The position numbers and the translations under genes are program-made. The notes beneath the pieces were generated by a model. That model worked only from the letters and a program-made list of their open reading frames with translations. It did not search any database and was not told the origin of the DNA. A stretch of 64,000 nt of DNA from Styela clava (lineage: Eukaryota; Chordata; Ascidiacea; Stolidobranchia; Styelidae), in assembly GCF_964204865.1 (NCBI RefSeq), contig NC_135252.1, forward strand, positions 17,133,383-17,197,382, given 5' to 3'. Shown here one piece after another: positions 23,870 through 37,400 of the stretch (positions are counted from its first letter, which is position 1; each line of letters starts with the position of its first letter).

Positions 23870-24985
23870 ATGAACCAATCATTAGTGTTGCCTGATAACA
23901 AAGCGACTCAGTTTCTCGATATACTCAATTCACTTGGTTGTCCATACACACAAGATGTGGAAGCTTCGTATATGAGTGAACTTCTTCTGAGTCAAGGAGA
24001 GCACAGGATTCATCTACTTCTATGGATATTTGGTGGAATTCATCCAAATGTTGAAAAGATTGTTGGAGCTCAGGATATCATTATGAGACAACAATCTGAT
24101 CTTGGAGTGGATAAAAGGATTCAGTTGTTAACAAGTTTAGCATCATTTTTCGGCTTATGTAGACCGGAAGATTTGGATCTTATCAGAGGTCGTGCAACAT
24201 TAAACAAACAGGTTTCCTTTTGGAATAAATTGTTTGACATAACCAGACCTTGTACGAAGGGTACTCATGAAGCTGACAATGAGATCATGGATATTTTAAC
24301 AAACCCAAATCAAAATATGATAGTACAGTCGACATCCAAACAACTCGATCTCTTGCCTCATAACCTCAAAAAAGAAATGTCAATGGTTTTAACAACTCAA
24401 AAGAAGTCAAAACCTGGATTTCAAGAGATTGAAAAGCATTTTGAAAAAGTACAAGAAAATCTTGAACACTACGAAAATAAATTGTCAGGATTATTGAAAG
24501 ATGTAAAATATACGAATCCTGATGATAAAACAGCTCAAAGCAGTATAGCTTGTACCCTTAGTCTTACTTTGAATGATTTGGATCAAATGTTAACAACATT
24601 TGAACAAGTTTTTGCCAATAATTATCTTCCTTACTGCAATAAACACAAAGAACAATTTGGAAATCTAGGATCTGTTGTACAGATTGTCAATAAACAACTA
24701 ATTTATGTTGTTCAGACCTTTGAGAATCTCCAAAGCATACAACAATCAATTGACGCCACTGTAGAATGTTTCAAAAACTGGCCGAAAATGAAAGAAAAAG
24801 TTGCAGGATTTACGTCAACAATTGAATCATTTTTGTATGATTCACTTCAATGTCTAGATAAATTATCACAAACTGGGAATATAGAATCTATGTTGGAGAA
24901 CGGCTCAAATACACACATTCATGCAGAAAGCAATTCAGTATCGAAATTGCATGATACCATATCTGAAATATCTACAATAAAGTGA
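23870..24985 (+). CDS. HAUS7: HAUS augmin-like complex subunit 7
   Basis: One 371-codon frame, against about 368 residues in human HAUS7. The N-terminal 60 residues carry the family pattern: FLDILNSLGCPYTQDVE, then a run ELLLSQGEHRIHLLLWIFGG matching the human order LNCPF ... LLCSPSEYRLEILEW. This is a calponin-homology-like fold. Residues about 185-215 (EIEKHFEKVQENLEHYENKL) look like coiled coil, and the C-terminal half is helical. Augmin binds spindle microtubules and recruits gamma-tubulin to branch new microtubules from them. The ATG at 23870 is the first in frame and begins the homology. No introns, unlike vertebrates. MGME1 follows 370 bases downstream on the same strand, with no functional link expected. 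Confidence 0.88.
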   Translation: MNQSLVLPDNKATQFLDILNSLGCPYTQDVEASYMSELLLSQGEHRIHLLLWIFGGIHPNVEKIVGAQDIIMRQQSDLGVDKRIQLLTSLASFFGLCRPEDLDLIRGRATLNKQVSFWNKLFDITRPCTKGTHEADNEIMDILTNPNQNMIVQSTSKQLDLLPHNLKKEMSMVLTTQKKSKPGFQEIEKHFEKVQENLEHYENKLSGLLKDVKYTNPDDKTAQSSIACTLSLTLNDLDQMLTTFEQVFANNYLPYCNKHKEQFGNLGSVVQIVNKQLIYVVQTFENLQSIQQSIDATVECFKNWPKMKEKVAGFTSTIESFLYDSLQCLDKLSQTGNIESMLENGSNTHIHAESNSVSKLHDTISEISTIK

Positions 24986-25354
24986 TTTGTTTGATTCATT
25001 CTGCTTGCTGATTGTAAATTCTCATAAAAATTTGATAATACTTGTCTTTCAATATGAAGTTATTGTCGAATTGCTATTATTGATAAGTGAGAATGCTGTT
25101 TGGTCTATATTCATTTAATATTCTGACTATGTTTCCCATACAATTTACCCTTTCGAAATCTGTCATTGGTTTTCTTGTCAAAATAGAATTGTTTATGGTT
25201 CGATATTTCATATATAAATAGCCATTATTAACCTTAGGCTTAGAGTGCTCTATATATGTATACGTATTCTGTATATATATTGTGTGGACAAAATCAATGT
25301 AGGCTATTTACTTTTTGATATTTTTTAAGGTTATTAAGTCAACTGCTGCTTACA
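24986..25354. other. Spacer between HAUS7 and MGME1
   Basis: 369 AT-rich bases containing ATATATA runs near 25250-25285. It presumably holds the end of HAUS7 and the MGME1 promoter; nothing specific recognised. Confidence 0.45.
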
Positions 25355-27162
25355 ATGTTAAGTTTGTTTAAAAATCTTACACAATGTCAGTATACAAAAA
25401 TTGGTTGCATATGTAATGCTATAATTACCTCCAAGCTCAATTTGGGTACTGCACAATCTATGTTTTCATCACAAGAAGAACGCCATGTAAAAAAAATCAA
25501 TTTGAATAACAAACAATTCAAAGATTGGTCTCAGGAAGATTTGGCAATGATGACAGAGACAGAGAACTGTATTCCACTAGTAGAGGCAATTATGAGCAGT
25601 CCTCTTTTTATAGAAGATTGGGAGAAAATGCCAAAAAGTAATCTAGATAAATATGCAATAATGTCTGATGCGTTTTCTCATGAAAGCATCCAGAGTGTGA
25701 ACGTTATTTTGAAGAACACTGTAGATCCGATGAGAGAAGTAATTTTGAATCAATGGAAAAAGAAAATGATAAACAAATTGGGAGAAAATGGATTTTCGGA
25801 CTACCAAAATAATAGCATGAAAGGGGGACGTTGTTTTCACAAATTGCTCCAAGATTATTTAAGGAAAGAAATCTCAATAGAAGGTATGTGTAACTAAGTT
25901 TATCTTAATTGCTGCTTCATATATGAATAAACATACAGAGTTGTTATGCCTCTTTTCATGTTTTTTTTTACTGCCTTGTATAGCTGAACTTAATTTGTCA
26001 CCAGCATTGCAATTTTAAAAAGGCTCCTGTTTGTCGATTTCTGTCTGCCTTTGAGTGAGTCGAATCCTCTGTGGAGTGGCTTTTTACTAATTGATGTCTC
26101 AACTCTTCATTGTCCAGGGTGGTTCGCATAAGCACGGCTTTCATTCAAATCTTTCTTCTGCCATCTTATCACCATAACATCCCAGAAAAAATCTATTCTA
26201 TTCATTTTTGTCTCGTGAAGGTGGTTAACAGCTTGAGATATGTCTGGGATTTTTTCCTAACACATTATTATATTTTTTGAAATTTTAAAGTAAAAGAATA
26301 AATGTGTATCACACTGAAATAAAGCAGTGTTATACTGTGTGATGAATCAGGCAGAACCATTTAATATGTAGGTATTTGAGGTCAACAATATTATAATTGT
26401 TAACTACTACTGTATTTTGCCATTTCAAACCATTATCTGGCTAGTCTGGGAGAGGTGACCAGAGTTCATATCATTAAGTGTCTTATTCAACTGAATTATG
26501 TGCGAGAGAAATAATGGATTTTTCACTGCCATAGGGTGGTATAAATAACTGCTGATCGGTTACAGCACAGTCAAGTCTGTGCATCTGAAACGAATAACTG
26601 GCTAGCTAATCCTTACCTGACATGGACTGGTAAGCGGAGAAGATACCGTGGTACGCCACATGATTAAGCCGTCTTATCGGCTTTTCTCTTGCCCAGGATA
26701 AAAATGATATCTTGTCCTATTTTTTAAGGTGATGGATCGGATGAGTGGAACAGTGTGAAACCAATTCTGCATGAAATTCCTCCTGAGAGTGCTCATAGTG
26801 TGGAAGCCAATGTGATTCATCCAAAGTTGTTCTACAGTGGAAGATTGGATTGTGTCGTAGAATATAAAAACAAACTATGCATTATAGACTGGAAATTAGC
26901 TTCCAAGCGAAAGGACAATTTGAAGGATTTATATGACGTTCCCTATCAGGTTGCGGCATATGTTGGGGCCTTCAATATACTTAACGACTCTTCTACACAA
27001 GTTTCTAATGCAATCATTGTTAGAGGTTATCGGAATGGATCGCCAGCCAGCGTTCACTATTTAAATGACTTTGCAATAGAATTTTATTGGAAAGGGTGGC
27101 TGAGAAAGCTTGCCAGAAACCATGCAAGACAACTTAGTGCTCAATTGTCACAAGATAGTTGA
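25355..27162 (+). CDS. MGME1: Mitochondrial genome maintenance exonuclease 1, 2 exons
   Basis: Exons 25355-25883 and 26729-27162, joined in phase across an 845-base GT-AG intron (GGTATGT ... TTTTTTAAG); 320 residues against 344 in human. MGME1 is a PD-(D/E)XK single-strand DNA exonuclease that trims flaps during mitochondrial DNA replication. Visible: NQWKKKMINKLGENGF, GGRCFHKLLQDYL, then YSGRLDCVVEYKNKLCIIDWK with Asp217, Asp230 and Lys232, each exactly 21 residues before the human catalytic Asp238, Asp251 and Lys253, and DVPYQVAAYVGA and YRNGSPA motifs. The N-terminus is basic and hydrophobic (MLSLFKNLTQ), fitting a mitochondrial import signal. The intron's 3' end contains a decayed tRNA-SINE whose tail abuts the acceptor. 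The gene is convergent with ARMC5. Confidence 0.94.
26540..26726 (+). mobile_element. tRNA-derived SINE, decayed copy in MGME1 intron
   Basis: Matches the 3' half of the SINE at 47998: CTGATCGGTTACAGC, CCTGACATGGACTGGTAA, GTGGTACGCCACATGATTAA, CCGTCTTATCGGCTTT and a GGATAAAAATGATATC tail with TGTCCTATTTT. The tRNA-like head is missing. The tail runs directly into the splice acceptor at 26727-26728. Confidence 0.8.
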
Positions 27163-28460
27163 TGATACTTTACGAAAATTTTTGTTTTGAGATTCAATGG
27201 TTGAAATATTCTACGTTTTTTTATCGAATTTTAATAAGAAGTCCTGCAAACTGGCACAAACTTATGTTGAGGAGCAACGATGGATTTCTAACATATCATG
27301 CACTGCTGGGTGGAGTTATCAAAACTAAGTCAATTTGTTTAGAACAATAATAACCTTATCAGTTAATATATTTCTAATTACAAATATTAACCTGAATTTG
27401 AGAGTCTAGTTACCGCCATGTTTTGCAATTTAAGAGCCTTGATGCCAAGACCACCCTGTGCTCATGTTCACCTGATATTGATTGCAATGTGATCAAATAG
27501 CTGAATAACAGCCTACTGTGATTTGCTCATGAATCTGCCATCTTCATCTTTTATATTATAATGAAGGTTTCTTAAAAAGTTTTTGATAACAAAGTATGAA
27601 ATTGTGTAAGTTGGATCAGGATGGATGGATTTGTTATATCCAGTGGTGGGATTCATACGGTTCTATAGAAACGTCTCACAGAATTTTAAGAGATCAGCGA
27701 ACCAGTTAGAATTAATGGTTACTGTCAATGTTCTATTTATAACAGAACCGGCTGACAAAAAACTTGAATCCCACCACTGGTTATATCCCCCAACAGTGGG
27801 CGGTTAATTTATCCTTGGGGAGAGAAGGTAATAAAACGATGAATATTGCATAAGCACTGGTAGTAGTCCCAGGGTGAGGGTGGTTGAGGGTCGGAACCTC
27901 ATAGTAATTCTTCGTAGCTTGGAACACCTTTTTGGATTCCAAGACTTGTGAACACCCACTTTTTCCAGCCGGACTAGCTAGCTGTTGTGGTCGGACTTGG
28001 CAATTTCAGAACCTTACTTTAAAGATTCCGAGCTACACCTCTGCCCGAATCCATGATGGAAGAAGCTCTATTATCAGTGATAACCTATACTAAATATGAT
28101 TTGAAAAAGTTCGTCCATGTGAGTAGGCGTTAAGGTAATAATGACCCGCTGACGCCATAACAATTTGTTAAGCATAAGGTGGAACAGTATAAGTTGGAAA
28201 CTCTCTAATTGGCTTGTGACAGTACAACCAACTGGGCCTTATTTGCGCAGCAACCGGTCCAGATTATATAACGTGGTTGCTGTTCAGGAGGATTATATGA
28301 GCACGGATTGAAATCCAGACTTTGAAAACGGTTAAAGATATGAAGGTTTCTATAAGTCAGACCAAACTCTTGCCACTTTTTTAACACTATTTTACTACAG
28401 AACATCCACAAAAATTCGAAAAATATTCTTTATTTAGAAAGAAAAGAATAGAAACCTTTT
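27163..28460. other. Convergent 3' region between MGME1 and ARMC5
   Basis: Both neighbouring genes end here. A hAT MITE is at 27641-27779. On the minus strand AATAAA at 28429-28434 lies 27 bases past the ARMC5 stop codon and is a good polyadenylation candidate. No exon recognised. Confidence 0.55.
27641..27779. mobile_element. hAT MITE with perfect 8-bp target duplication
   Basis: 139 bp with ends CAGTGGTGGGATTCA and TTGAATCCCACCACTG (inverted repeats), flanked on both sides by GTTATATC (27633-27640 and 27780-27787). Length and 8-bp duplication are those of a non-autonomous hAT element. It is internally AT-rich, and a second partial copy lies at 22060-22140. Confidence 0.93.
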
Positions 28461-31400
28461 TTAAGTAGAACTTCTAACATTTTCAAACATATCAACAACA
28501 TTGATCAAGGCTTTACTTAACTCTTCGGAAAGTATTTCAGTGAAGTTGACGCAATCCTTAGAAATACTTGCAAACACCTTACCGTGGCATTCATGATTAT
28601 GGTTGAAAAAACATGGACGAAGAAGATTGCTGACAAAATCATGTGTTATATCTGTAAAATTATGATTGATAGCAAAAAGAAAAAATGAGGCATTGGATGA
28701 AGTACCGTGAGGTTGTGCGGACAACTTGCTAGAATTTTGGCAAAAATCATTTTTAGGAATTGCAAATGATACGTCTTCCTCAAGGATCTGGCTTGTGGCC
28801 ACTCCTGTTATATCATAATTTTGATTTTCTTTTTGGCTCTTGAGAACAGCAATTTCTCTTTCCATGTAATGTTTATTGAAAAATCCTTTATATTTTTTGT
28901 AAAATTCAGTTCTTTTGTCCTGAAGAAGCCAAGCATCCAGCACTTTTAATATTTCTATTTCAACTGGAAGTTGTTGTCCCGCATTGCAACTTTTGCCAAT
29001 GAAGTTGCTATATCTGGAATCTGATGATGATATAACCTGAAGAAAAATTTTCACTCAATGATTTTCACCAATAACATAACTAAAAAAAGAGACCACAGAA
29101 ACGAGATTTGACATTTTTTTGCGCTTCTCGAAGTCGGAGCCTAAATATATTTTTTCGTCTGAAACCGCAGCGTTTGTGTTCCATTCCCAATTCCAGATGT
29201 CGGATAAGACATTAGCGCGACTTCACGGCCATGCATCAACTCATGTTATATTATTGCGTGGTGTAATTTGCTATTAAATGTTTAATTCGCCAACAATTTT
29301 AACAAACATTATTCCTACCTCTGACATTATATTCCTCATTACTGTACAGTCGTTTTCATCGCATCCATACATATTATGAATAATGTATAACGCTGCATCA
29401 TAAAGCACATCTCGGATTGTAACTTTCTTCTCTGTGGATTCCCTGATAGAGTAAATGCATTAATGCTTATGTTACTTCGATATATTAAATTTATTCATGA
29501 ATTAGAATAGATCATGTGCCGTCCGCACTGCTGTACAAAGACAGCGGCACTCCAGAAGTGTGTGTACCAATATGGAGGCAACTAAATTTGTTCGCCTACT
29601 TCACATCAAGTTTTGTAAATGGACTGGAACATATGTGCATGGGGGTATATTCACTTAGCTAACACAGACAATCCCCAAACTCGTAGTAGAACTAAAATAA
29701 GGGAAATCCTAATAAAATTATGCCACAACTCTAACCTGGTACACACCCTATGGGAGTACCCAAGCAGCAATATACAGAATAACCATTGACTTTTGGTTTG
29801 ACTTTGAAGAATCGCATTTGTTAAAAGACACAACTGTATGCCAGCAATTCGAAGTTGAAGGCGAACCTGTATTTTCCACTGAGCATTGCTCCAAACATTG
29901 GCGATTTTCCACTTATTATATCAGAATGGATAGGGATAGATGAAACAGCTTGCGAAGAATTATTTTTCTTCTCTGACGACATTTTTCGTGCTCTCGTATT
30001 ATGATGATGTTGATGCTTTTCAGTCTATTGTAATGAAAAGAGAAATTATATGATTGATTATGCAGGCCTGCCTAAATGTATATGATAGCTAGAATTATTA
30101 AGAAAGTTAAGATAATATTGAATTGTCAAATTAAATAGATGGTATTTAGCTGGGAACTGTGTATCAATTTTATAAAGATAGAACTAGAGTGGATAGCCAT
30201 ATGTGGTGTAGATTTCATACTACTATATAATGTTAAAGAATCTTATCGCAATGTTGTATTATAAAATATATATTTCAGCGCAGCATCTGACCCAGACATG
30301 AAGTATTGAACTGGGCTCAAGTGAGACACAAATATGATAAAAATTAATGATCAACATTAAACACGCATTATAAAGAAAATGAAATAACCTTTCTTCTGTC
30401 AACACACTTTACATAGGTTTGTGACAGTGAATATTTCTAAATTCGATAAATCAAACTTACTTTAGATGATTGACCAGAAGTAAATATAAGATTTCTGTCA
30501 GGTTCAGATGATGAACAATGAAGAGAATACGCACATTCAGAAACATTCTCATGTGTCCCTGACAAATAAATGATCTCTATTAAAATTTCTAAGACAGCTA
30601 TAAAAAATCCCCAACTTTATTGCACGAAAGATAATAATGCTTTACAAATACTTGACTGCGATTAGTACCTTGTTTATTAGGTAGTTTTTTTGATAGATTG
30701 ATATATCACATAACAAATCCATCCTGAAGGTTCATTTACTCTCACTTTGTATCCTCTAAAAAAAGTTATTCTGAAAAATTGGGCCAAGTCGAGTCTTTAA
30801 AAAAGTTTTCCCACCTTTTCCTTCAACAAGAATGCTGAACGGTATCAAGTCTTCATGATCAAGTTTCTCTTCACAAATTTCAAACAAGTCTGGACTTTCA
30901 TTGTCAAAATTATTTTCCACTTCAGTTCTGTTGCCATTTATACGATTTCCATGTCCAGCGAGTTTATGTAAAGTGTAAGAAGCAGATTGAAAGATGTAAT
31001 TCGTAGATGCATAATTTATGATGGCATCACATAATATGTAAAGTTTCTTGCGATCCAATATTGTTCGAAGATTTGAAATTACGTATCTGAAAATAGTTAG
31101 GACAAGCTGAACATAAAATCACTTCAATTTTCACCAATTGGATGAATCTACCAAGCACTATAGACAACTAACATCACACTGCTGATCAGAATAGAATTTT
31201 TCGTAAGTGAGGAAAGTCAAACTACAGCCTTTTGATCTTCAACATTTCAGGTCACGAATAATCGAAATAACGCTTGAAAAAGCTGTAACTGACCAATGAT
31301 TATGTAAAGCAAGGCTGGGGACTAGGAGTTTCAGATCTTCAGTGGTAATAAAGTGAAGAGTACTTTCCGGCCTGTTATAGAAAGTTTGCATATAAATGAG

Positions 31401-34400
31401 TTTTTGTTATCAAAATTGGATTTTCCGGAATTTCAAAGCTGATTCATTTACGTGAAGATCATATCAATTCTCTTGTGCAAGATCATTCCCCATAATATTC
31501 AAAGCTGCTTCATACTAGCACAGTATAAGGAGCAGAGCATTTTGGGTAGACTCTGGTTAATTAAAGTTTTCTCCATAACTATGAATTAGACTTAATGCAT
31601 AAAGGCGAATTTTTATAAATTGAAAATTTAAGAGTGTTAATATAGTGTTTGTTATATTCTTTTCCATGAATCAAAATGTTAAAATTTTTGAAGCAAAATA
31701 AGTTACATTTATGAAATTATTTACAAATATTTAACCCGAGACATATCTATGAAGTATATCAATGGTATAATTACAGTTAAAAAATAGGAATCTATGGTAA
31801 TAATACTCACTTTAGTAAAGAATCGGACATATTTTTTCTACTCTCCAGAGATCGACTACACCAAAGAGATAACAAAACTACAATTGAAGTTGCTGCAATT
31901 GCTTCTGAGTCTGTTCCTGAGAATAATAATCATACTTAGTATTCTTTTGAACATCACAGAATAAGATTAAATTTTGTAGTTAGTATTCTTCTTAGTTTTA
32001 CTCCTTTAACATGCTTCGCAATCAACATGATGTCATAAAAAAGAATTCGAAACAAAAAAGAAGATACCTGTCCTGCTGTTCAATAAAAAACCTAGTTTTG
32101 GTTTTAACAGATTTCCATCATTTATCTAATTCACCACATTTAATAGGACAGAACCAATAAAACATATTAAAAAGAATGCAAAGCAGTTAAAAAAATATTT
32201 ACCTTTAGTAATCATTCTCTTCAATGTGTTTGCCCCATACACTGATGAATGAGATAGCGAAATATTATGCCACATGTTACTGAGTGGATCTTTGTATTCA
32301 GAAGTTTTTGTCATGTTGCATTTTGTGCAGAAGTCCTGCAAATTAAGGAACACATTATACTCAGAAAACTATCTTCTCAAATAATTAGTTAGAATAATAT
32401 AGCACCGTCGAAAAATTGTAACCTTTCAACCCATAGTTAAGAATTTCGATAAATATTCAGAACGAATAATTATTCAAGGGTTTTATGTTTCAACAATATC
32501 TTTTATCAATATTATATGGTGGTCCAGAAGTGTGTACCAATATGGAGGTAACTAATTTTGTTCGACTACTATACATCAAGTTGAGTAAAGGGACGGAAGC
32601 CTGTGGGCAGGGGGCATATTCACTTGGCTAACACAGACAGTCCCCGAACTCGTAATAGGACTAAAATAAGGATAATCAGAATAAAGGTACACACACTACT
32701 AAATCATATGTAAAACCATAGCTGGTTACCTGGCCATGTCGAGTAAACATTTAGTTGTTCCAAAATTCATTTACAGGCGACCCAAAAAAGTAGAACTAAG
32801 GTCATTCGAAACAAAGTGTCCTAAATTACTGAAAGTTTCGGATACAATCATACACATGTAGAAGTTAACATATTATATAAATTGCCTTTATTTTCGTAGA
32901 GGTAATTAGAAAATTCTGTTTTATTGGGTCATTGTGTATAGTGATAACCCGTATTTGCTTTACGTCATCATTATAAGATATAATGTCACGCAACCTCAAA
33001 AATGAAATTCAAAATATCTATACACTGTGAAATGGTAAATACCATTTACAAATTCCATTAGGCATTTGTATGAATTTACCTCTGAATCATTATTTAGATC
33101 AAAAGTATCCTTATTTATCATTCTCTTGTTAGCTTCAGCATCGACACATGTAACAAGTAGTGAAGTTACAATTTGATGGAAACAATCGGGACATGAAGTA
33201 AGACGATCTATAATTCTGTTCAATCTGAAGACAAAAACTTTGAATTTCCGGTACTTGAAAGAACATTAACATAATTCATGCACATAATACGCAGTTATAA
33301 TACAAGTTAATAAAAGTTTGAATAGCTGAAACTCAACCGATTGCATTGTGGGGCGTTGTTTATTTTGAATTTTTAATTGGGTCCGATATTTGACAAAGAA
33401 GTAAGTAAATGCAAAAAGCCTGAAGTAAGACAAAGACAATTATGGTAACAAACATGGACTGAAAAAATTAAGAGACACAAAAGTATCAAAACAGTGTTAT
33501 AAATAAACTGAAATAAAACAACAAAAAATTTGAGTGAAATATTGGGCTCGCCTAGTCTCAGAAAAAAAATTTGACAAAACGATTCATAGGTCCACTTTGC
33601 ATTTGAAAACCCGTTTTAATAATGAATAATTTCAGATCTAAATGGAATTAGAGCAACTAATATTTAATCTAAGACTAACAGAATTATAAAGAAGCATAAC
33701 ACTTGCATAGAAGGATAGCAGAATATGGTATCATATTATTAAACTCGAAAGCTTATAATTTATCAGATGTCTGAAGAACATGGTTGGAATAAGATTTAAA
33801 ATCAAATTACCGGTACTTATTACGAAATTTTTGCCTCAGAAAAAAATTCATAAAATAAAGATCTCAGTCAATTAAATAAAATCCTTTTCAATTACAAAAA
33901 AGCAATCTGCAACCTCATAATTGAAATAACATATCTTACTTTGGATCAAGCTTTCCTGGGTATTCCCTGATATAAGTGATCATACAATCCGTACAATTTT
34001 CTTGTTGAGCAAGCGACGTCACGTAAGCATCAGACACTTCACAGTAATGACATAACAAACATAGAATGACTTGGATGGGAGTCACAGGCTCTGGACCGGT
34101 CAGTGCGCAATCTTTGGTGTGGTCAGCAGGGGTAGCTTTTTCTTTGAGAGATGGTAAGGGATTAGACATGGTTTTTGTAAGTTCAGGTGCATTTTGATCT
34201 GTTGTTGAGGTCGTGGGTTGTTGTGGAACAAAATCCTCTGTGATTTCTTGAGTGTTAGTAGTATCTGTTTCGTCTGAAGAAATAGAATATCATTGGAATG
34301 CCATATGAAAATGTCTTTCGAATTAAAACAAAGATGATCATCCCCCTGCCTTCCAAGACATAAATATTCAGTGAATTTTATTTACAATATTATTCATTCA

Positions 34401-37400
34401 TCACATATATTCAAAGAAAAATGATCATAGTTGCTCAAAAGTATAACTGATGTAGATAAAAACTGAAACAATTGGGAGAAAACAATCTCTCTATGCTTTG
34501 CTGGACACAAATATTTTATTTACAATCATACTAATATATTTTAATGAAAAATAAGCAAACTAACGAAGAACAAATAGTCCAATTACTAAACCTATCCAAA
34601 GGATAACTTTTTAATTACATTTACACATAAATCACTTTCCAATTGAAAGAACTTTCAAATTCTAAATTTCAAAATTGTATCTGAACAATCATACTCTAAC
34701 TATTGCACTTTTATTAAGCAAAAACAAACCCAATCTTCTGACAGCTCCTGAGCTTTTTCGTCTACGATTTTGTTTCCATGAAGATGCAGAAGTCGCACCA
34801 GTTGTGCTAGAAGTTGATGTACCAACATCTCTACCAGCATGTTTCAAAACCAATGGTGATACACTGAAATTTCATCAAAGGCATATTGTAATGTTTACGT
34901 ACATATTTTGAATAGCATTTAATAAAAACAAAGAAATGTAGGAAGATTTTAAGAGACAATCAAAATATGATGGTTCATATCAGAATTTAATTGGAAACGT
35001 TGTAAAATTATTCCAAGTTTTATAAAAATATATTTCATGAGAATAGTGTTCATTACACTGCATTAATTTCAACTGATATCCCGAATCCGGACCTTGTTTC
35101 CTGATAACCAAACCTTTGCTTTATTGTGATTCCGCCTAAGTATTTTCTAGATAGCAATAGCTTGAATTGTTCCAAGCGTCACGTCAGCCACCGTCTACTG
35201 ACATCCGTGGCACAAATAAACCTTATATGGTGCTCCCGAAGTATGCGAACCAAGATGGCGGACATCGGAGCGTAACATGGGTAACAGGTTATGGTTAGGC
35301 CATAATTTTTTTCCAATTTTCCTTATTTTAGTCCTATTATCAGTTCGAAGACTAGCCAAGAGCCTCCCGTAGTATTTATACCTAAAATTATGGCCTAACC
35401 CTAACCTAGTACACATATTACATTCTGATGTCCGCCATCTTGGTTCGCATACTTCGGGAGCCCCCCTTATATATCTCAGAATGTTTGTGGTGCTTGCAAC
35501 AGTATGTTCAATAATTTATTTACATCCACTTGGGGGCCTGAAACCTTGCTTTGAACAATTTTGCAAATAAAATGATTAAAATCTTTTCAAATTTTGTTTT
35601 GAATAAATTCTTCATATTCTCACCTGCAAGTATCACTGACAAATTGTAAGAAACTCGGACTGCAAGCTGAGTTCCCTATATCAGGAAGAGTTAACTCTGC
35701 TGATGGAGAAGATGAACCTGAATAAAGTATAATGTTGAGTTTACCACTCTGAGGCAGATTCTGCTCATGGTTTTTCATATCTATCCCATGGTTTGGAAAG
35801 CTGACAAGAGAGAAAATTAATATGAAGAACCACAGCCACTCGTCAGTTACCAGTATATACTAGGTGTGCCAACTGGCAAGCTCTATTAATTCCTTCTATT
35901 ATGAGAATACATAATAATTTAGACGTACCTACATTTCTAGAGTCTAAATAAACATCCAAAATACCTATAAAAACTTCAAGCACAAGCAATGACAACAGAT
36001 GGGGCTTATCATATTATTGTAGGAATGTTACAAAACGCGCTTTTTCGCGCCAAAAAATGTACGCACCACGTCTGCTAAGTACCGTAACGCCGTGTCAGAA
36101 TACCGCTCATAAAAACGACTACGGACTGCCTGCTGTTGTTTGGAATTCCATGAAATTTGGACATAACTTAGATAAAATGCGCAACTATGATTTGGTATTT
36201 GAATTTTTTCATTAGCGCATAAATTTCCCAACATTCGGGGCTTTTAAAAATTACGCTAAAGTTATACGTACTGCAAATTAATGATATTGTCTATGGACAC
36301 CAATAAAATATATATGGACGCATGTATGTCATTCCTAACTTGATACTTACCAATTTTTATGAAGTTTGTTCAATCAGAACATCGTTAATTATTACCCGCA
36401 ACGAGGCACTGTCAAACTAATATGCTCAACTCCAGGGTTGATTTGCGACGATCTTCCGACGGCCTCAATGATCGTTGCCAGAATAAAATCCTGAAGTAAT
36501 CTGAATTTTCTTAGATGTGACTCACATCGAAAAATTAAAGATTGATATGTGTTTTTTTTTCATATTTATTAAAGTTCTTATTGAAAAAAGTCAATTCGCA
36601 TACGTTTACGAAACGGTACAAATTAATTCAAGGCACGAGAAGTATGATCTTAGCACGCGTCTGTCAACGCGCATCAGTTATCGACTGAATGCCGACATTT
36701 TCCCTCGCAGCGATTTCTCTCGTTTTGCGTTTCACTAAGCGTGGTAAATCTCCTACGAGTTAAGGAATATTAAATGATAATTAATCGTTCATTAAGGTCG
36801 GATATGAAAAACGCTAAATCAGTTAATTGCCGCGTATGCGGGGACTTGCGTATTGGGAAAGTCGTTGCCGACCAGAGGTTATGTAAAGTTCAGAAACTTT
36901 CTCGTACATAATTAATTGAAAAGCAGCTAATATCGTTAAAAAGAATTTGCAAACTTTTTTGCATTAGGTTCTTCTATTCACAATAACTTTTCGTTCAAAA
37001 TTTTTTTCGATTACCTCCAAAAATAGCCGAGATACATTCTGTTGTTTATCGGTCTGACATTCTCGCGGTCACAGTTTTTGAGTCGGCGCAATACAATCCT
37101 TATGGAAAAAATTGGCCTATCGGGCTGTATTTAAATGCAGATATCTCCGTTAATTCTTGACCATTTTTCGCAAACTTGGTATTGTTTTCTTATTTTCACT
37201 TAGATCTATCCACTGGTGCAGTTTTTATTTAAATCGGATGAACTTTAATTTTTTTGTAACATACCTAAAATGTACTGCATTTTAGAGTCTAGGGTTAGAT
37301 CTGGCAAGCACAGTCACGACTTAACATTCGATGTGTAACGTATTGGTGAAGAAATATAAAAATTGCCAAAAGTTTTAAGATTGAAACGTACATATAATAA

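Noticed and set aside
23870-27162. HAUS7-MGME1 as a trans-spliced operon
   Set aside because: The 369-base spacer is much longer than usual operon spacers and no polyadenylation-to-acceptor arrangement is visible.
34675-34911. 78-codon plus-strand frame
   Set aside because: Antisense to ARMC5 exon 16 (34730-34863), which is supported by phase and splice sites.
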